A DNA stretch of 60,000 bases, from NCBI RefSeq assembly GCF_964355755.1, contig NC_092673.1:28465001-28525000 (forward strand), given 5' to 3'. This DNA is from Antedon mediterranea (taxonomy: Eukaryota; Echinodermata; Crinoidea; Comatulida; Antedonidae). A program made the position numbers and the translations under genes. How positions within the stretch are numbered: position 1 is the first letter of the stretch; every line of letters begins with the position of its first letter. This document shows positions 32,711 through 46,149 of this stretch, one piece after another. The notes below the pieces were generated by a model that was not told where the DNA came from, did not search any database, and saw nothing but the letters and a program-made list of their open reading frames with translations.

Positions 32711-35700
32711 GTACATCTTCTATTTTTAAACTTTCATCTTTGATATAAACTAAATGTTTCCCGCTATGAGAAACAAATTTGTACTAGAGCTTTTATTAAA
32801 TATGTTGTGTTTTAATCACCGCAAGATATTTTAGGTAATTAGTAAAGTGACTCGCAATTTGCTAATTTATTGCTATAGATTCATTATCATTTATAATGAG
32901 TCACTTTGTTTTGAGTTGAAGATTGATGCATATATGCATTTCCGTCGGCTAATTTTCTTTGATAATTTTCTTGATAAATTTAATAGCTAGTTTTCTTTAA
33001 ATTATGTACAAGGTTAAAATAATAAACCCAGTTTTATCTGCACATCATTTCAGGTTGTTATCAATATTAAAATGTACATGTATTTCTTTTTTAATAAACA
33101 AATAGATTATTTTAGACCTTATTTTATTTTTTAACAAACTAGTTTATCATTATGTTTGTGTAGTATCATGTACTGTATGTTATATTGTGGAAATAGATTG
33201 TAATTCAATGAATTGAATTAATGTTTTTATAGTTTTTAAACTGCTGTTAATTGGAAATAAAAAGGTTATTATATTTATTTGTTATTTTATTTTTTAATAT
33301 TTAGTATTTTTATTTTATGTTCCGACATAAATGTAGGTTATTTTTGACATCCTTTACTACATTGTGGGAAATAGGCATTTCCTTCTCAGGTCATGTATCC
33401 TCCAGTAATGGTTTAGAATCCTATTCTGAACTTTAGCTACAATTACAAATGATGTCTTTTAAAGTTATCATCATTGTATAAATTAGAGCAATTAGTGGTA
33501 AATCTTTTAATTATTTCGCGGTCATTTAATATATTAAATATTTTACTGTATAAGTAGACTAGACGTTTCACTTGGCCTTGGCATTTGTTGTGTTCGTATT
33601 TCCTGTATAATAATAATTCAAATGCAAATTACTAAATTTACAAATGCTGTTATATAATCTAGATTGTGTATTCAGAAATGTGGAGTTTTGAATGGGTTAT
33701 AACGCCAAGTGGCTCACATCAATATATGAAGGTTAAATTACCATTATATAATAGCCATATAAATTTAGATGCCGCTGATTTCGAACATCCATTCAACTAG
33801 TGCGAGGAAATAATCAACATTTTATAAATTAGCCAACTAGATCGCTAATCACTTAGCGATTTTGAATTTCACATTCGAGCAAAAGCGAAACGAGTACATG
33901 ATGTATACCGTAACACAGCTGTATTGAAGAATTTAGCTTAGCTCCAACTAAGTTGATGGTTTTGTTTACTAGTTTATTTTAGCATGATCTATATTCTTCT
34001 TTCCCCGAGGCATTGCACTTGGCGGCTGTACCGTCCTGCATGGCAAGCCGACTGAAGGAGGCTTTACCGTCTTTGATTTCTACTTCCTATGATAATAGTG
34101 GCTGACATCCAAGTGCTTGACAGGACTATCGTTCCTTAACCATACGTATTACAGGCACATATTATTTTCTTTACAGTAGACCGCATACCAGATCTATTAT
34201 CATACTCAGTCGCCCCTACCGCTTATAATTTGAACAATGATCTCCTCTTCCTATTTCAAAATTCTTGGTGTGCCATTGGAGAGTAATTAATATCAACAAA
34301 AGGACTTGATGCATTGTATCTCATCCTCTACGTCCTCTACGGTCCTCTAGGTCGTAGGATAATTATTACTACCAAAACTAAATAGTAATTGATAACATTT
34401 GTTTTTTCACCATCATAAAAAAACTAACCCATGTGATATTTATATTTGTAAACAACATTTTAAACAGAATTAGAATGAGAAAAAGCAACCTCAACTGAGA
34501 TTCAAATCAATTAATTGTTTTCTAGTAGTTTAAAATTTCTTCTATACCTGTCAAATTCGTAAATATATTGTGTGTTTGTATGAATTAAAAAGTTATGGAT
34601 GTTTTTTTCCTCCAAGGAAATTCAAAGTAGGCGTTTCTCGTTTGTATGAGTCATTAAGAAAAATGTTGAACATCATTTTTTGTGACAATATCTTAGAATC
34701 GGACAGCATCTCATTAGAAAACATAAACAGAAAAGAAATATGAAACTGCTAAAATAGCAAATGAGTATATTAATACGCAGTTAGCCCCAATTTGTTTTGT
34801 CGGTTTGCATAGACCACGGCTGGTATATGGCGGTGACCCCAGAGCTGTCGCCTACTATCAGGATTAAGGAGATTAACAGCATTCCCATGGGATTAAGTAG
34901 GATGTAATTGCTTTGCGGTCACCAAAGGTATAATGAATCTAAAATAACTGGCAAGAGTGATTTTTATGAGTGACATAGTTAAAGAGGGCAATGCCTAGTC
35001 ACCGGCGGGCGTTGGGTGTGTACGCAATAAACGAAGGTTTTATTTAGCCTTGCAACTTGTAGATACGACACTAGTTAAATCTGATTGGTTGATTTTTGTC
35101 ATGTGTTCTTCTATGATTTATTTTGATACATGCTAGTCGGATATTAAAGTATATAATGCTGAAAACTTTTTTTTTGGCTGGTGGTTGATATTTGATTTGA
35201 TAATTTTATTGGATTTGTTTATCCCATTAGGTAAGTTCAACTCTTTCAGAGAAAGTTTTTTTTTAAATAAAATCATATTAAATTACTTGAATTTTTAGAA
35301 AGGACGTATTATGTTTAGCTATTGTAAATTATAAATAAGTTAATTTCGTTTATATTACATTAAATTCATTTACCAAGTTTAATTAACTTGAGTTCATTCA
35401 GAAACAATTTCTACTTAACGGTGCAGGGTTTGTGATCGTAAATTCATTCTCAACGTTCCATAACACTCCTATGCCGCATTAAAGTCATCAAGCAATGATT
35501 AAACGTTATGACAATCCATTACGGGTCTAACAAATGTTTAACATTATTTTATTTATGTTCCACCTACACAAGTTTTGTCCTTATCCAGAAAAATATGGAT
35601 TTAACTACAAGAGATCGATGCTTTATGTGTATTTGTTTAAAATTGGATGTAAAGTAGGAACATGTAACAGAAATCTAGTACAGTACAAAACCTCCCTTAA

Positions 35701-38279
35701 GACACACATATTAAGAGAACATTAACACTATTTAGATGACATCCTTATTATGAAGATACCCGATGTAAATAGGACACCCATAAGGTGACATTTGCCTGTT
35801 TAATTTAAACAACCGAAAATATATGTTTAATATTAATGGTCATTACCTCTTTTTTAAGAGACACATTGTTGGGCCTTAAAATGTGTCGTCTGTATGCAAT
35901 TACAAATGTCCATCTTTTTTCATTTAGTAGAAGTCATAGAATCAGTGTATTATTTGTGTTATTGAGTCAGAATTGCAAGAGTCCACTAACATAATACATA
36001 CTAAGTTGTATTTAATTTTTTCAGTCTTCTTTTCTGTAATGTATGTCCAATGTATAAACCAATAGTTACATACAATATATCATTATTAGTTAACTTCTTT
36101 CAGATGTATTTTGGATTTTAACTTGTGATAAAAAATACCTACCATAGCATAATATGCAGAAATTGTATACGTTATTTTCAACAGCATCTGCATCTCGTAT
36201 CTTCTTTCCTTCAAATATATACACACAGACACTCGCAAGTCTAAGGTATTCCCCCGAGGGGCGTGGAAGATGTGTCGTCTAATCAACTGGTAGTAATACG
36301 ACACTGCTTAGTTTATTCTAAAAAGTGATTATAACAAAACAAATTGCTTGAAAAATGCGCTGTTAAAAGCATGAGTTATTAATGCGTTTACAAGTGAAAT
36401 GAAGTTGATTGACCTCCTAATTTGAGGAGTTCCGATTTTGTGCAAGTCTGTAAATCAGGGGGTTTAAACAAACTCTTGTTTTCCTGATGCGTCTTAGTAT
36501 AGTATAAGACTAAGCAGAAAAAGTGTTAGGAAAGAATAGGCCTCAGACTAGGACAATTTGTTGGAAATTACGTAGCCAGCATCAGTAGTAGTAGATTTGT
36601 GTTTGTTGCTATTTTGTAAAATGTGATGACCGTAGGTTAAATAATTAGGTATGATCAATTTTAGTTTAAAAGTTTTGATAGACTTTACATAAAAATGCTT
36701 TATAGAGGGGGCTATATAACAATGCACAGTATGTTCTTTTATTCAAGTGAATAATAATGTATAAATGAGTAACTGTACCATGGTCACATGTTATTTGGTA
36801 AAAATCCTTGGTCTTTTTCTGCCAGTTGCCAAGTGGTTCAATGTCATGGTCACTACTTGCTAGACATATCAATGCCATTTAATGAGCAAATATTTACTAA
36901 GTTTGAAACATACAAAAATGTTATTGTAAGGGCCCGTTGGAAAAAAAATCATTAAAAAAAAAGTAGTAAAAACAATTATTAATAAAAATAAGAATTCCTT
37001 TGTACAGTAATTTCGATTTAAACGGCAAATGTGTAATTAAAATGTAGTTAACATTTAAAGACAACATTTAAATTACTAGTTTACTAAATAGAGAATTAAC
37101 ATTCATCACCCTTCGTCGCCCTCATCAAACAAGACATCGGGGTCAACTGCAGGCGTCAAGGATACTAGGACTGAGTGTCGGATCTTAACTACTCAAACCC
37201 CAAGTGTACGGTTTGTCATTTCTGAAAACCGTCAAATCATGACTGCTTTCAAACTATCCTGAACAAGGTAACATTTAGATTCAGTCTGCTGCCCTCAATA
37301 TTCACTGAACTTTTTCAAGCAATGATAGTTAAACATTTCTGTCTACTGCCATCTATGTTTGAAGAGTTTTTTTCTATTTTTCAACTTTTGATTTTACTTT
37401 TTAACTTTTTAGTTATTTTCAACACCAAAACATTTCATAAACAAAATATATAGAAAACCAGGCTTTGCTTTAACTCTAAAAGTCCAAATTTTTCTCCCTA
37501 TAAATGGCATTTAAGAATATCTGAATTTCTGGAAAATCAGATGTCAGCCTAAGAAAGACCAATGTTGGGAAAGTTAAGACCTGTGTCATATTTCTAAATT
37601 TGTATTATTTAGTCAATGTAGAGTAATGCAGAAATTGCTTTTTTCTATACATGCATGTTGCATTTGTGAGTATCATCATATATTAACTTTTTCATAACAT
37701 AATTTTGAAATTTGTTCATCATTATACCAATTCATTTTATTAATGAAAATTATTTTGTTCCTCAAACATACAATTCATACAGTATTTCAAAAATTAGTAT
37801 GTGTATGTGTTAATTATAAAGGGTAATTACACATTTCCACTTGACTTATGCCATACTAGTAGTTCCCATAGACAGATCATTGATCAATGGACTGTACCAT
37901 TATCCACATAGGGGAATAAATTATTGTTTTATATTTTGTGGGTGGATAACAAATGGATTAATGAAGTAATGCAGTCAGTATGGAATAAAGACATTTTAAA
38001 TCGAGCTTGTTGCAAATAACAGATTGTGTTTTGTAGATAATCACTTGGTGAATGGATATAAATTTAGGGTGTGGTGGCATATATAATTAGATACTAATAA
38101 CTTGTTGACCTACTTATAATGTATTATTATTACAAAAATTAATTAATTTCTACCTGGATGCATAAATTGTGAATTAACGGCAGATAAAAAAAATTCATTA
38201 GCATATGTCCATTACTTTGATTTTCCAGCCAATTCGTGATATGGTTATTTAAATGTGTTCAGATTCTGTTATGCCCATG
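32711..38279. other. 5.6 kb noncoding stretch, likely intron or spacer
   Basis: Mostly AT-rich. Patches of more balanced composition are 33990-34270 (GCACTTGG and CCAAGTGC inverted, 90 bp apart), 34790-34930 and 37090-37330; no splice-bounded open frame fits them. Such patches could be conserved noncoding elements. A possible zinc-finger remnant is listed separately at 35645-35725. Confidence 0.45.
35645..35725 (+). pseudogene. Possible C2H2-like finger remnant
   Basis: The end of a 63-codon frame (35534-35725) reads CKVGTCNRNLVQYKTSLKTH then ILREH-stop. That is spacing C-x4-C-x13-H-x4-H, similar to single fingers found in transposon-related invertebrate proteins. Upstream residues are AT-driven and not convincing. 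Probably a small relic or chance. Confidence 0.2.
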
Positions 38280-38372
38280 ACAACAAAATGTGATGTACCC
38301 ATATACGGACATGATAATGTCATATCACTACCATATTTGAGCATATTACTACCATATTTGGGCACATTATAC
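38280..38372. mobile_element. MITE family A, ends lost
   Basis: Contains ACAAAATGTGATGTACCCAT, CATATCACTACCATATTTGA and a perfect CArG box CCATATTTGG at 38352-38361, in the same order as the copy at 29537. The terminal repeats have decayed. Confidence 0.65.
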
Positions 38373-39754
38373 CTTTTATACCCTAACTTCATATGAGATG
38401 CTGTATTATAAATTTACATATGATACTGTACAAATACTGTACAAATGTGGAGATACGGCACTGAGAATAGGGTAGGTTTGCAGGGTGCTACTAATATCCC
38501 TACACCTAAGTAGCCTAGCACAGCGTGTTGGATAGCGTGCACCCTGGTCTGTTTTGCTATTAGTATTTTGAAAGCGCTATACGTAGAGGGATTAATCACT
38601 TTTTGTAAACATCATGTACACAAAGATGGTTTTTAAATGTAACTAATAACGGCCATATTGTGTTTAAATGCCTTTTTATCTCATCTGAGTTCATAACATT
38701 ATGCATATAGTAGCAAATGTACATTTAAAGTGTGAATAGGATATGTGTCAAATGTATTAAGAAATGTAATAACGTTGGTTTATTATTCATTATATAAAAT
38801 ATTTTAAATCAATATTTAGAAAAAAAAGCGCATAGTATAAGCAGAGAACATAAAAAAACTTAAATTTCAACATATTTCATGTTTGCAAGATATCAAACAT
38901 TTTAGATATCAAATTTTGATTTATTTTGAAAATGAAGCATAATTTAGAAATAAAAATCTGGTGATGATATTTGATACTACTGTGATAAATCATAATCATA
39001 TTAAATATCATTTCTTATTCTTTTAAACTTTATGTTACATTCAAATTATTCTAAAAATGGAATTATTTTCAGCATTAAAATTTCAGGGAAATAGAATTCC
39101 TTAAAATGTTGGACATATATCTTGATATTTGATATCGTTGCAATATTTCAATATTTTAGTATGACATTCAATGAATGCAACATGACGGATAATGAAATGG
39201 TTTTTACAAAATTGTTTTGCAAAATGTATTTTCAATTTAAATGGAATTCAGAGACATACAATTCAAGATAAATCCAATATGCTCTGTGAGATATCTGATA
39301 CCGTTGTGATATTAAGGTTTTATCCTATTATTACTTTGATTGAAGGGAGGGGTGGTTGTATTTATTGGCGTGAGTCATCTTGTGCGTTATTTACTTTACT
39401 TAGCTTCGTCTTATTACAGTCTATACACACCTGCTTGTTTCCAAATCCATACACTTAAGTAAGCAGTCAACTAGTTTACTTAAATTTCATACTATGTTTT
39501 GTTTACCACTTTTCAGGTTTAAACGCATGTTCTCAAATTTGGTTTAAAAATAATAATTGTTCAAAAGAGCTTGTAAATCAACTTTATTTTTGAAAAATGT
39601 TTTTAATATCGACCAATTGGAAATAAGGATAACATGGTCGATTATCAATTCAACAAAATTAGAAATATGTATATGAAACTCCCGGTATTCAAACAGAAAT
39701 ACAGATAAATTAAAAATTCATTTATGAAATGTAAACTATTACTTGATTTGCTTT
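38373..39754. other. Noncoding stretch
   Basis: 38442-38592 is less AT-rich and ends with GAAAGCGCTATACG, reminiscent of retroposon family E tails. The remainder is AT-rich with many ATATTTGATATC-like near repeats around 38890-39320. Confidence 0.45.
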
Positions 39755-39774
39755 AAAAAAAAAAAAAAAAAAAA
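39755..39774 (+). repeat. A20 homopolymer
   Basis: Uninterrupted A-run, possibly the tail of an unrecognised retroposon. Confidence 0.9.
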
Positions 39775-39875
39775 CCCCACAAAAACTTACTGTAGAATAA
39801 ACAATATTTTATTTCAATTTCCACAAAATATAGCAACATATGCATATAGCAACATATGCGCTTTGATCATTTTAC

Positions 39876-39924
39876 ATTAATTTGGAATAGCACTATATAA
39901 ATATAATAATAATAATAATAATAA
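39876..39924 (+). mobile_element. Retroposon tail, family E-like, with (AAT)n
   Basis: GGAATAGCACTATATAAATA followed by (AAT)7. It resembles the GCGCTATATAAG-(ATT)n ends at 20.8 and 52.9 kb. Confidence 0.5.
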
Positions 39925-40243
39925 ACTACATTATAGTAATAAAACAAGAAGTATTTCTTACAAAAAACGCTGCTCGCTTATTGACGTAACAGTTTTAATG
40001 ATATATTGTCCCTCTGAAAAATATTTTTTATTTCAATTTTGTTTTTAAATGTAAAAAAAACAACAAACAAAACAAAAGCGATTGTACTACTATACACAAA
40101 ACTAAAAGTTCAGCCTATTTATTTTCTCTGCTCTCTTATTTACGTTCATTATACTTTATTGCATGAATTTGATCTATTGCTTTCATTAAAAAATAACATG
40201 ATGCATTGTATCACATGTTTTGAAGGAATATGACAATCATGTG

Positions 40244-40320
40244 CATATCCTCAATATAAAACAATAATTATAATTTTAAAATATCAAAACATGTTTCGGA
40301 AATTTAATAAAAAGAATAAA
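40244..40320 (+). repeat. Dispersed 76-bp repeat, copy 1
   Basis: Runs from CATATCCTCAATATAAAACA to AATTTAATAAAAAGAATAAA; about 90% identical by eye to 43165-43240. Confidence 0.8.
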
Positions 40321-40980
40321 TACAGATACTGTTGAGACAGAAACCAAAACTATGCCAGCTATGTGGAATCAATTAGTGCTGTGTGAATCACCCCTATTGT
40401 GATAATGGTTGAGTCGTAGGAAGAGGTCTTTCAGATCAAAGGCAGTGTAATAACCCACCTATTCTCTAGCGATAGCCTGTCAATATATTCATTCATTTTT
40501 TCTGCTCTGAAGAACAAGAGTACTTCAAAACACAAAACCTCATCATGTTAACTGACTGATGCTTGTCTATGCTTTTATGTCTACTGTGTTGTGTGATTAG
40601 TTGGATTGACTTTGAGCTATGGACTATATGAATGCTAGGTGTCATCGATATCTATTAACCTACAGGCTTAGCCCAGGGGCGGTTTAGCACAGGTAAGCTC
40701 TTGGATCCATTTCTCACTCATTCAGAAAAACAACAACACTATTCAAAAAGTATCAACATTGCAAGTGGCAAGTGTGCAGGCCTACCACAAGACCTAGGTG
40801 AACTATATTGGAATTTGTTACTGATAAGCACAAACATTATTCAAATGATACAGGTAGGCGGCCTAGACTTTTGATAAGGACGTTACAAAGTTATCCAGAA
40901 CTGAACGCTATTAGGATTATATATATGGAATCTTTACGTAATATTTGCACAATTTTGTATTGTAAAACAAGAATTGTAAA

Positions 40981-41422
40981 ATGTTTAAATCAAGTCTAAG
41001 ACGGTCGCGTCGTAGCCATTCACAACCGCGAGAGCAAGGGAACCAAGGTAGCGGAGATGAGAATGAAGGAACTCGTTTAACTCGGAATAGGTCGTGGCGT
41101 ATCACAAGACCGAAAGAAGAAAACCGTCAACCTACGTATTTTATAGGCTCATCCGATGACGAAGAACATGTTGAAAAAAAACGCAAAGCATCAACTCTAT
41201 CGCATATCGACTCGAAAAGAGTTGGTTGCGAGGAATTTGAGAATAGAGGGCGAAGAAAAAGTGTAACCCAAAGATTACGATCAAGCTTCAGGCGGTCACG
41301 TAAACGAAAGGATACTTCAAATGATGACCAGGATGATAAAGTGTTTTTGCGGGTCCGTAGACGAGCATCGTCCGAACCCCCTAAAGCGCGCCATCAACTT
41401 AGACAATCACGAAGTGTACCAG
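40981..41422 (+). CDS. First coding exon 2: basic Ser/Arg-rich N-terminus (147 codons plus one base)
   Basis: ATG at 40981 has A at -3 and an in-frame TAA 18 nt upstream. The frame stays open for 147 codons at far higher GC than its flanks and ends CCAG|GTAGGA, a good donor in phase 1. The reading frame closes 11 codons into the intron. The product is unlikely to be folded. It is Arg/Lys/Ser-rich with two related basic patches, SSLRRSR (residues 4-10) and SSFRRSRKRK (101-110). It has an acidic CK2-type stretch GSSDDEE (56-62) next to KKRK (66-69), PKA-like sites RKAS71, RRKS94 and RRAS130, and RQSRSVP (141-147), a possible 14-3-3 site. Nuclear targeting or membrane-lipid binding by the basic patches is plausible. 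Gene family not recognised; the rest lies downstream, beyond a long intron. An ATATATATG run at about 40917-40927 is a possible TATA region. Confidence 0.72.
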
Positions 41423-42464
41423 GTAGGATATTTATTATTACTGTATGTTATGTTTAGAGTTTGTATGTGCTAGTACAATAAACATAGCATACAACGTGAA
41501 TGAAAATGTTTTGAATGTTCAAACAATCTTGTGAATAACTTGCATAGCATCATGTACCTCAATTCTATTTTTATTTGACAGTAAATCATGTTAAAATGTT
41601 TATAGGTAAGGTACAAATAAATTGTTGAATCTGAAAGAGAATTTTATTAGTATCTTAATGGTTTAAAAAAGGCATATTAATTGACACTTCACTTGTATCC
41701 GGTTTATAATGAGGATAATGATGATAATGTACTGCCCATCTTCCTAATTAAGCTGGTGAAATTGATCAATGTATTGTCCCTTGAAACACAAAAAAATGAA
41801 GGTCAAAATATTCTAAATTTAAAGTGGCCATATCAAAGTAATATTAAAGTTTTTCACTTTAAGTCGAAAATTCGAGCCAAAAACAACAAGTTTACGTAAT
41901 TAACAGGTAAATTAGTTTGATTACATTTCATCTGGAAAATCGTCACGAGCGAAAGTAAACAAAGATTTCAAACCATGAGTATGCATATGCTAAATTAGGA
42001 TTGTTTACAACTCGTCACGGTTAAGAAGGTATTTTCACACAGATCATGAGGAAGTTTTATGATTATGCATACAGAGTAGCCAAACAAGCGCGTTTCATTA
42101 TGGGATATGTTTTGATTGAAAACTTTGACTGGAAGTCAAAGTTATTTTTGTAACAAAAAAACGTATGTATTTCAGTTAATTTTTTTTTTTTTTGAAAAAT
42201 TTTTGGTGATAGTTAATAACTATTATGATACTTCAAAATGACCCACCTTTTTTCGAAATCTTTTATTTTTTATTTTTTGGGAATTAGTCAAAGGGACAAT
42301 ACATCTTTAATCTATTTCTGATTGGAATAGAATGTGACCAAATCTCAATTCCCCGTCACCTATCCTATCGTTCTCTATTATAAGAAGATGATTTCCTATT
42401 CCACATAATATAGTAATGATAAAACAATACAGGATGAAAAAAGCTTTTATATCCATACTAAGTA
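41423..42464. other. Intron start and noncoding stretch
   Basis: Begins with the GTAGGA donor. The frame at 41681-41899 is AT-driven with no splice support. Nothing else recognised. Confidence 0.5.
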
Positions 42465-42535
42465 TGGTGGTCTAGTGGTAAGGGTGTGTGCATATTAAAC
42501 CGAGGATGCTCAGTTCGAGCGTCAGTTGTGCCAAT
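42465..42535 (+). mobile_element. tRNA-like SINE head or tRNA pseudogene
   Basis: TATGGTGGTCTAGTGGTAAG (A box) and CTCAGTTCGAGCGTC (B box) lie at tRNA spacing. The acceptor stem does not pair, so it is not a functional tRNA. About 70 nt; no body shared with other families here. Confidence 0.6.
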
Positions 42536-44131
42536 TATGTTGTTGTCTTTACTGTTTCATATTGATCATTTAATGTAGCGTTTATCGTCAAAAAGTACAA
42601 AGTTCTATCTGCTTTGCAATGATGCTTGATGAATGTGTAGGTCAAAGGTTGATAATTTGGATTACAAATATTAAACAGAAGTTTATTTATAATTAAACAG
42701 AATGTTTATTCATCTACTAATTTGTAGATTTTCCTTTCAAACTATCTGTTTTTTCTGTTAAAGCTGTTTAAATTAAACAACACTATATATTCATATGGAA
42801 CTTAGTTCCTTTTTCCCTCGATATGGATGCCTGGATGCGATAAAGTTATCTATGTTTTGTAGCAGACAGATTGACGGAGAGATATTAAACAAATGCTTGA
42901 GCTATTAGGATCGCGTAGTATATCAAATAATACGACGGTTTATATGAATTCCGTCATGATGATAGGAAAGTAAATCATGAGCAAATGTCAAAATGTTAGA
43001 AATATCGAATAATAAAACGATTCTACAGTATGCCGTTTGAATGATAATATTTTATAGAAACAGTGGTGTTAAAGTATCAAAATAATTAATTAATATTGTA
43101 TGTTTGTTGAATGATTATACTAGATGAAATATCTATTCTATAAATGTTAATGATGTAACTGTATCATATCCTTAATATAAAACAATAATTATAATTTAAA
43201 AGGTATCAAAACGTGTTTCAGAAATTTAATAAAAAGAATGAAATGTTAATGTTATCAGTCGTAGAAGACTAGTGTCCATATTGCAACAAAACATTCACCC
43301 CATCCCCTACCCCTTAAATGCATTTCTAACCTGTGTTTAGTATGTTTAATATATTGTAGGTTTCTCTTTTTTCCAAAATATGAGGTATTGCAATGCTGTA
43401 AATGTTCAAATACTTCATTCAGTATACTATTTGCTGATTAATATTATTAAAATTTAAAATAAAGTGAACCGGATACTTAAATTCAAATTAGGATTTCCTT
43501 TTTCCACTGCTATTTCCTCTTTTAGCCGATATTTCTGGTAATTTTAAAATAATAATTACGCAAAGTGTTGTGTTTATAAACAAAAGATGTTTAAAAAATA
43601 ATATTTCATCCATATGACAGAATTAGGATTATAAGCCCATCAGTGTCAAGGATGCAACGGCATTTACTATTTAAACAATAGCGTTTATCTATTAAAATGA
43701 TTGAAAACAATTCATGTTTAATAAAAGTTCATATTTTTATAATTTAAGCATAGAATAAGATTTAGCATCTGGTTTTTTTTTTCAACCGGAATCTCTTTAA
43801 AATTATTTTCTGGAAAATTGTTGCTACTATGTATATATAGTATAGTTTGCTTTACAATCTGAAGTGTGTGTTGAAGTATAATAATATTATATTTTTATTT
43901 CCCTTAAACTGTAATAATTTGTTTTGGTTAATTATTTATTAGTCATTGTAGTGCTGTTATGATCTGAACTGTTAAGTTTTCAAGCAATGTTTTATTTATT
44001 TAGTCTGGAGATTGTTAACATAATGGTGGTTGGTCTTTGGATAGACTTTGAACGTTTGTTCAGAATAGAGATTACTGCATTACCTGCCTACTTCTAGCTA
44101 CTGTTTACTTTCTTTACTACCATTTCCGCCA
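42536..44131. other. AT-rich noncoding stretch (contains a dispersed repeat at 43165-43240)
   Basis: No exon-like sequence. The segment at 43165-43240 repeats 40244-40320. Confidence 0.5.
43165..43240 (+). repeat. Dispersed 76-bp repeat, copy 2
   Basis: CATATCCTTAATATAAAACA to AATTTAATAAAAAGAATG, in the same orientation as 40244-40320 and 2.9 kb away. Confidence 0.8.
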
Positions 44132-44154
44132 TGTGTGTGTGTGTGTGTGTGTGT
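44132..44154. repeat. (TG)n microsatellite
   Basis: Eleven TG dinucleotides. Confidence 0.95.
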
Positions 44155-44262
44155 ATCATATCTACATGTGGCAAGAGGCTATGTTTTGGTTTCAATATAT
44201 TTTTTTTTGTATTTTTGTATTTCTTGATCTGTAATGAAAGTTAATCCCAGTGTCGAATCTAA

Positions 44263-44393
44263 AGCTCTGTCTACGCAACAAACTAAAGTAGTGTGATGTG
44301 CCTAAATATGGTAGTAATATACCCAAATATGGTAGTGATATGACATCATCATGTTCATGTTTAGGCACATCACTTTTTTTTTTTCACAGAGCT
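44263..44393. mobile_element. MITE family A with intact TAA target duplication
   Basis: AGCTCTGTCTACGCAACAAA at the left; the right end is reduced to CACAGAGCT. TAA is present on both sides (44260-44262, 44394-44396). It contains a perfect CArG box at 44323-44332. The right inverted repeat has lost about 15 bp next to a T-run. Confidence 0.85.
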
Positions 44394-45317
44394 TAAGATT
44401 TTGAACTAAGTGGTGCCCAGGTCCTATAATATTGTTAAATGAAGTTAAACCTAATGTCCTATCTTTGCATTGTAAATTTCAATATAATATCACTTTCCAA
44501 TAGATAAATAATTTATATATATTTTTTAAATATAGCCAATATTAAATAAATTAAATTACTGTTTTTACCAAATGATTTATGAACACAAACCGTACTTACA
44601 CTTGTTATAGTTTGTTACAAGACAATTTTATAATTTTTTGAGCAACACTATTTTAAAAATTTAATTTTGGATAGAAACTGACAAAATGAGTCACGCCGTC
44701 AAGGAACTATTAATGAACACTCAGTCATGTGCTAACCATGATTCATGTTATCATAAACGTAGACTTGTTTTACAAAGACATTGTTACATGACAGCCATGT
44801 TGAAAGTTAATAAATTTCAATTACAGAAATATAATTCATTTTGTTAGTGATGCTTTCTGTCAAGGATGGGGAATGATAAACTACCTTTTCTGGTTTTTAA
44901 ACTTAATTTAATTCTATCAATTGATTATTTTCAAAATAGTTTCTGTAGCATGAATTTAATTTTGGTTAAGGTGAGTGAAAGAACCCATTTTCAATTTTTT
45001 CTATCTGGAGCTTGTTTTTTGGTCTTTCATCCATCCAACTTAACTTCAACATAGCATCTACTCAAGACACCTTTTGGTATTAATTGAAAGTGCTGTTGTT
45101 TTCCCCACTCGCCTGTAAATGTTTGACACCCACTTAGCTACATTGTGTAGTTTTATGTCTTGAACTCTTCCTACAACTGTTGCATATAAGATTGTGAACT
45201 TAACCATGGAGGTTTAAAATTAGATAACTGCAAGACTTAACTATGTTGAGATGCTCGTACCCAAATTTTAATACCACGTAAGACGAATGACATTTCTTAG
45301 CTCAACATCCAATGTAA
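44394..45317. other. AT-rich noncoding stretch
   Basis: The frame at 44866-45054 crosses AAG|GTGAGTG at 44971 but is AT-driven and hydrophobic; not called. Confidence 0.5.
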
Positions 45318-45441
45318 AGCTCTGTTGACAACAAAAATATGGCAGTGATAGGCTTAAATATGGTAGTGATATGACATCATATCCATATATGGGCACATCA
45401 CATTTTTTTTGTCACATAAGTTTGATAGTGTACACATGGAC
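45318..45441. mobile_element. MITE family A, eroded right end
   Basis: Left flank TAA then AGCTCTGTTGACAACAAAAA. The interior AAATATGGTAGTGATATGAC is intact. The right end TTTGATAGTGTACACATGGACT is mutated. Confidence 0.75.
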
Positions 45442-46149
45442 TGATTCTTCATCTGTCACCAAATAATGTATACAAGGATTTTATCCATTTGATGATTTCC
45501 AAATGTTATTTCTTAATTTATTCATAAAACTTTCAACAAGTATAGATATAGATCATTATCCTACTCATTGCTTTGAAAGTGTGTTGATATTGTGTTTTTG
45601 TACCTTAATAGCTCTGTTTTATTGTATCCTTCTTCCTCATTATCATTATAGCTACATCATTGACATCCTGTAGGAACAAAGGTATCCTTTATTTTATCCA
45701 CCATAGGCATACCAACTTTTGAACCCCAGGTTCCTATGAGAAAAACCAATTTAATATCTCTATTATTTTACAAATAATGAATATTTATGAGTTGAATGTG
45801 GATAGACAATTGACGAGGCAGTCGGGTTGAATAGGACAAGCTTTCCCCCATTCAACATACAATCACTTGATTTCTTTACTTTTTATAACATGTATAGTGT
45901 TATAGAGTAAACCAAATTATTAGTAGGCCATTCGAGAGAGAGAGCAGTATTAGATGGTACACTCTTCAGTTATGTTTCCTTTTGTACGTTATTTGGTCTA
46001 GCGCATTGCAAAGAAATCGTTAAAATAGACATTTATTATACAAGTCATACTTTTTATAACATAACATGTATCTAATTGTAGAGTAAACTTTAACCGAATT
46101 ATTAGTAGGCCATTCAATATTTGAGGACATAGCAGTTGAAGACGACGCA
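45442..46149. other. Noncoding stretch
   Basis: TAACATAACATGTAT...GAATTATTAGTAGGCCATTC near 46055-46115 repeats 45885-45935, a diverged direct duplication 170 bp apart. No gene. Confidence 0.5.

Noticed and set aside
34790-34930. Open frame CIDHGWYMAVTPELSPTIRI...
   Set aside because: About 40 codons with no ATG or compatible splice pair in that frame; noted only as a balanced-composition patch.
35160-35231. Hydrophobic frame ending CCATTAG|GTAAG
   Set aside because: No acceptor AG near the start; T-rich DNA commonly gives hydrophobic frames.
42465-42535. Functional tRNA gene
   Set aside because: A and B boxes are present but the acceptor and anticodon stems do not pair; better explained as a SINE head.
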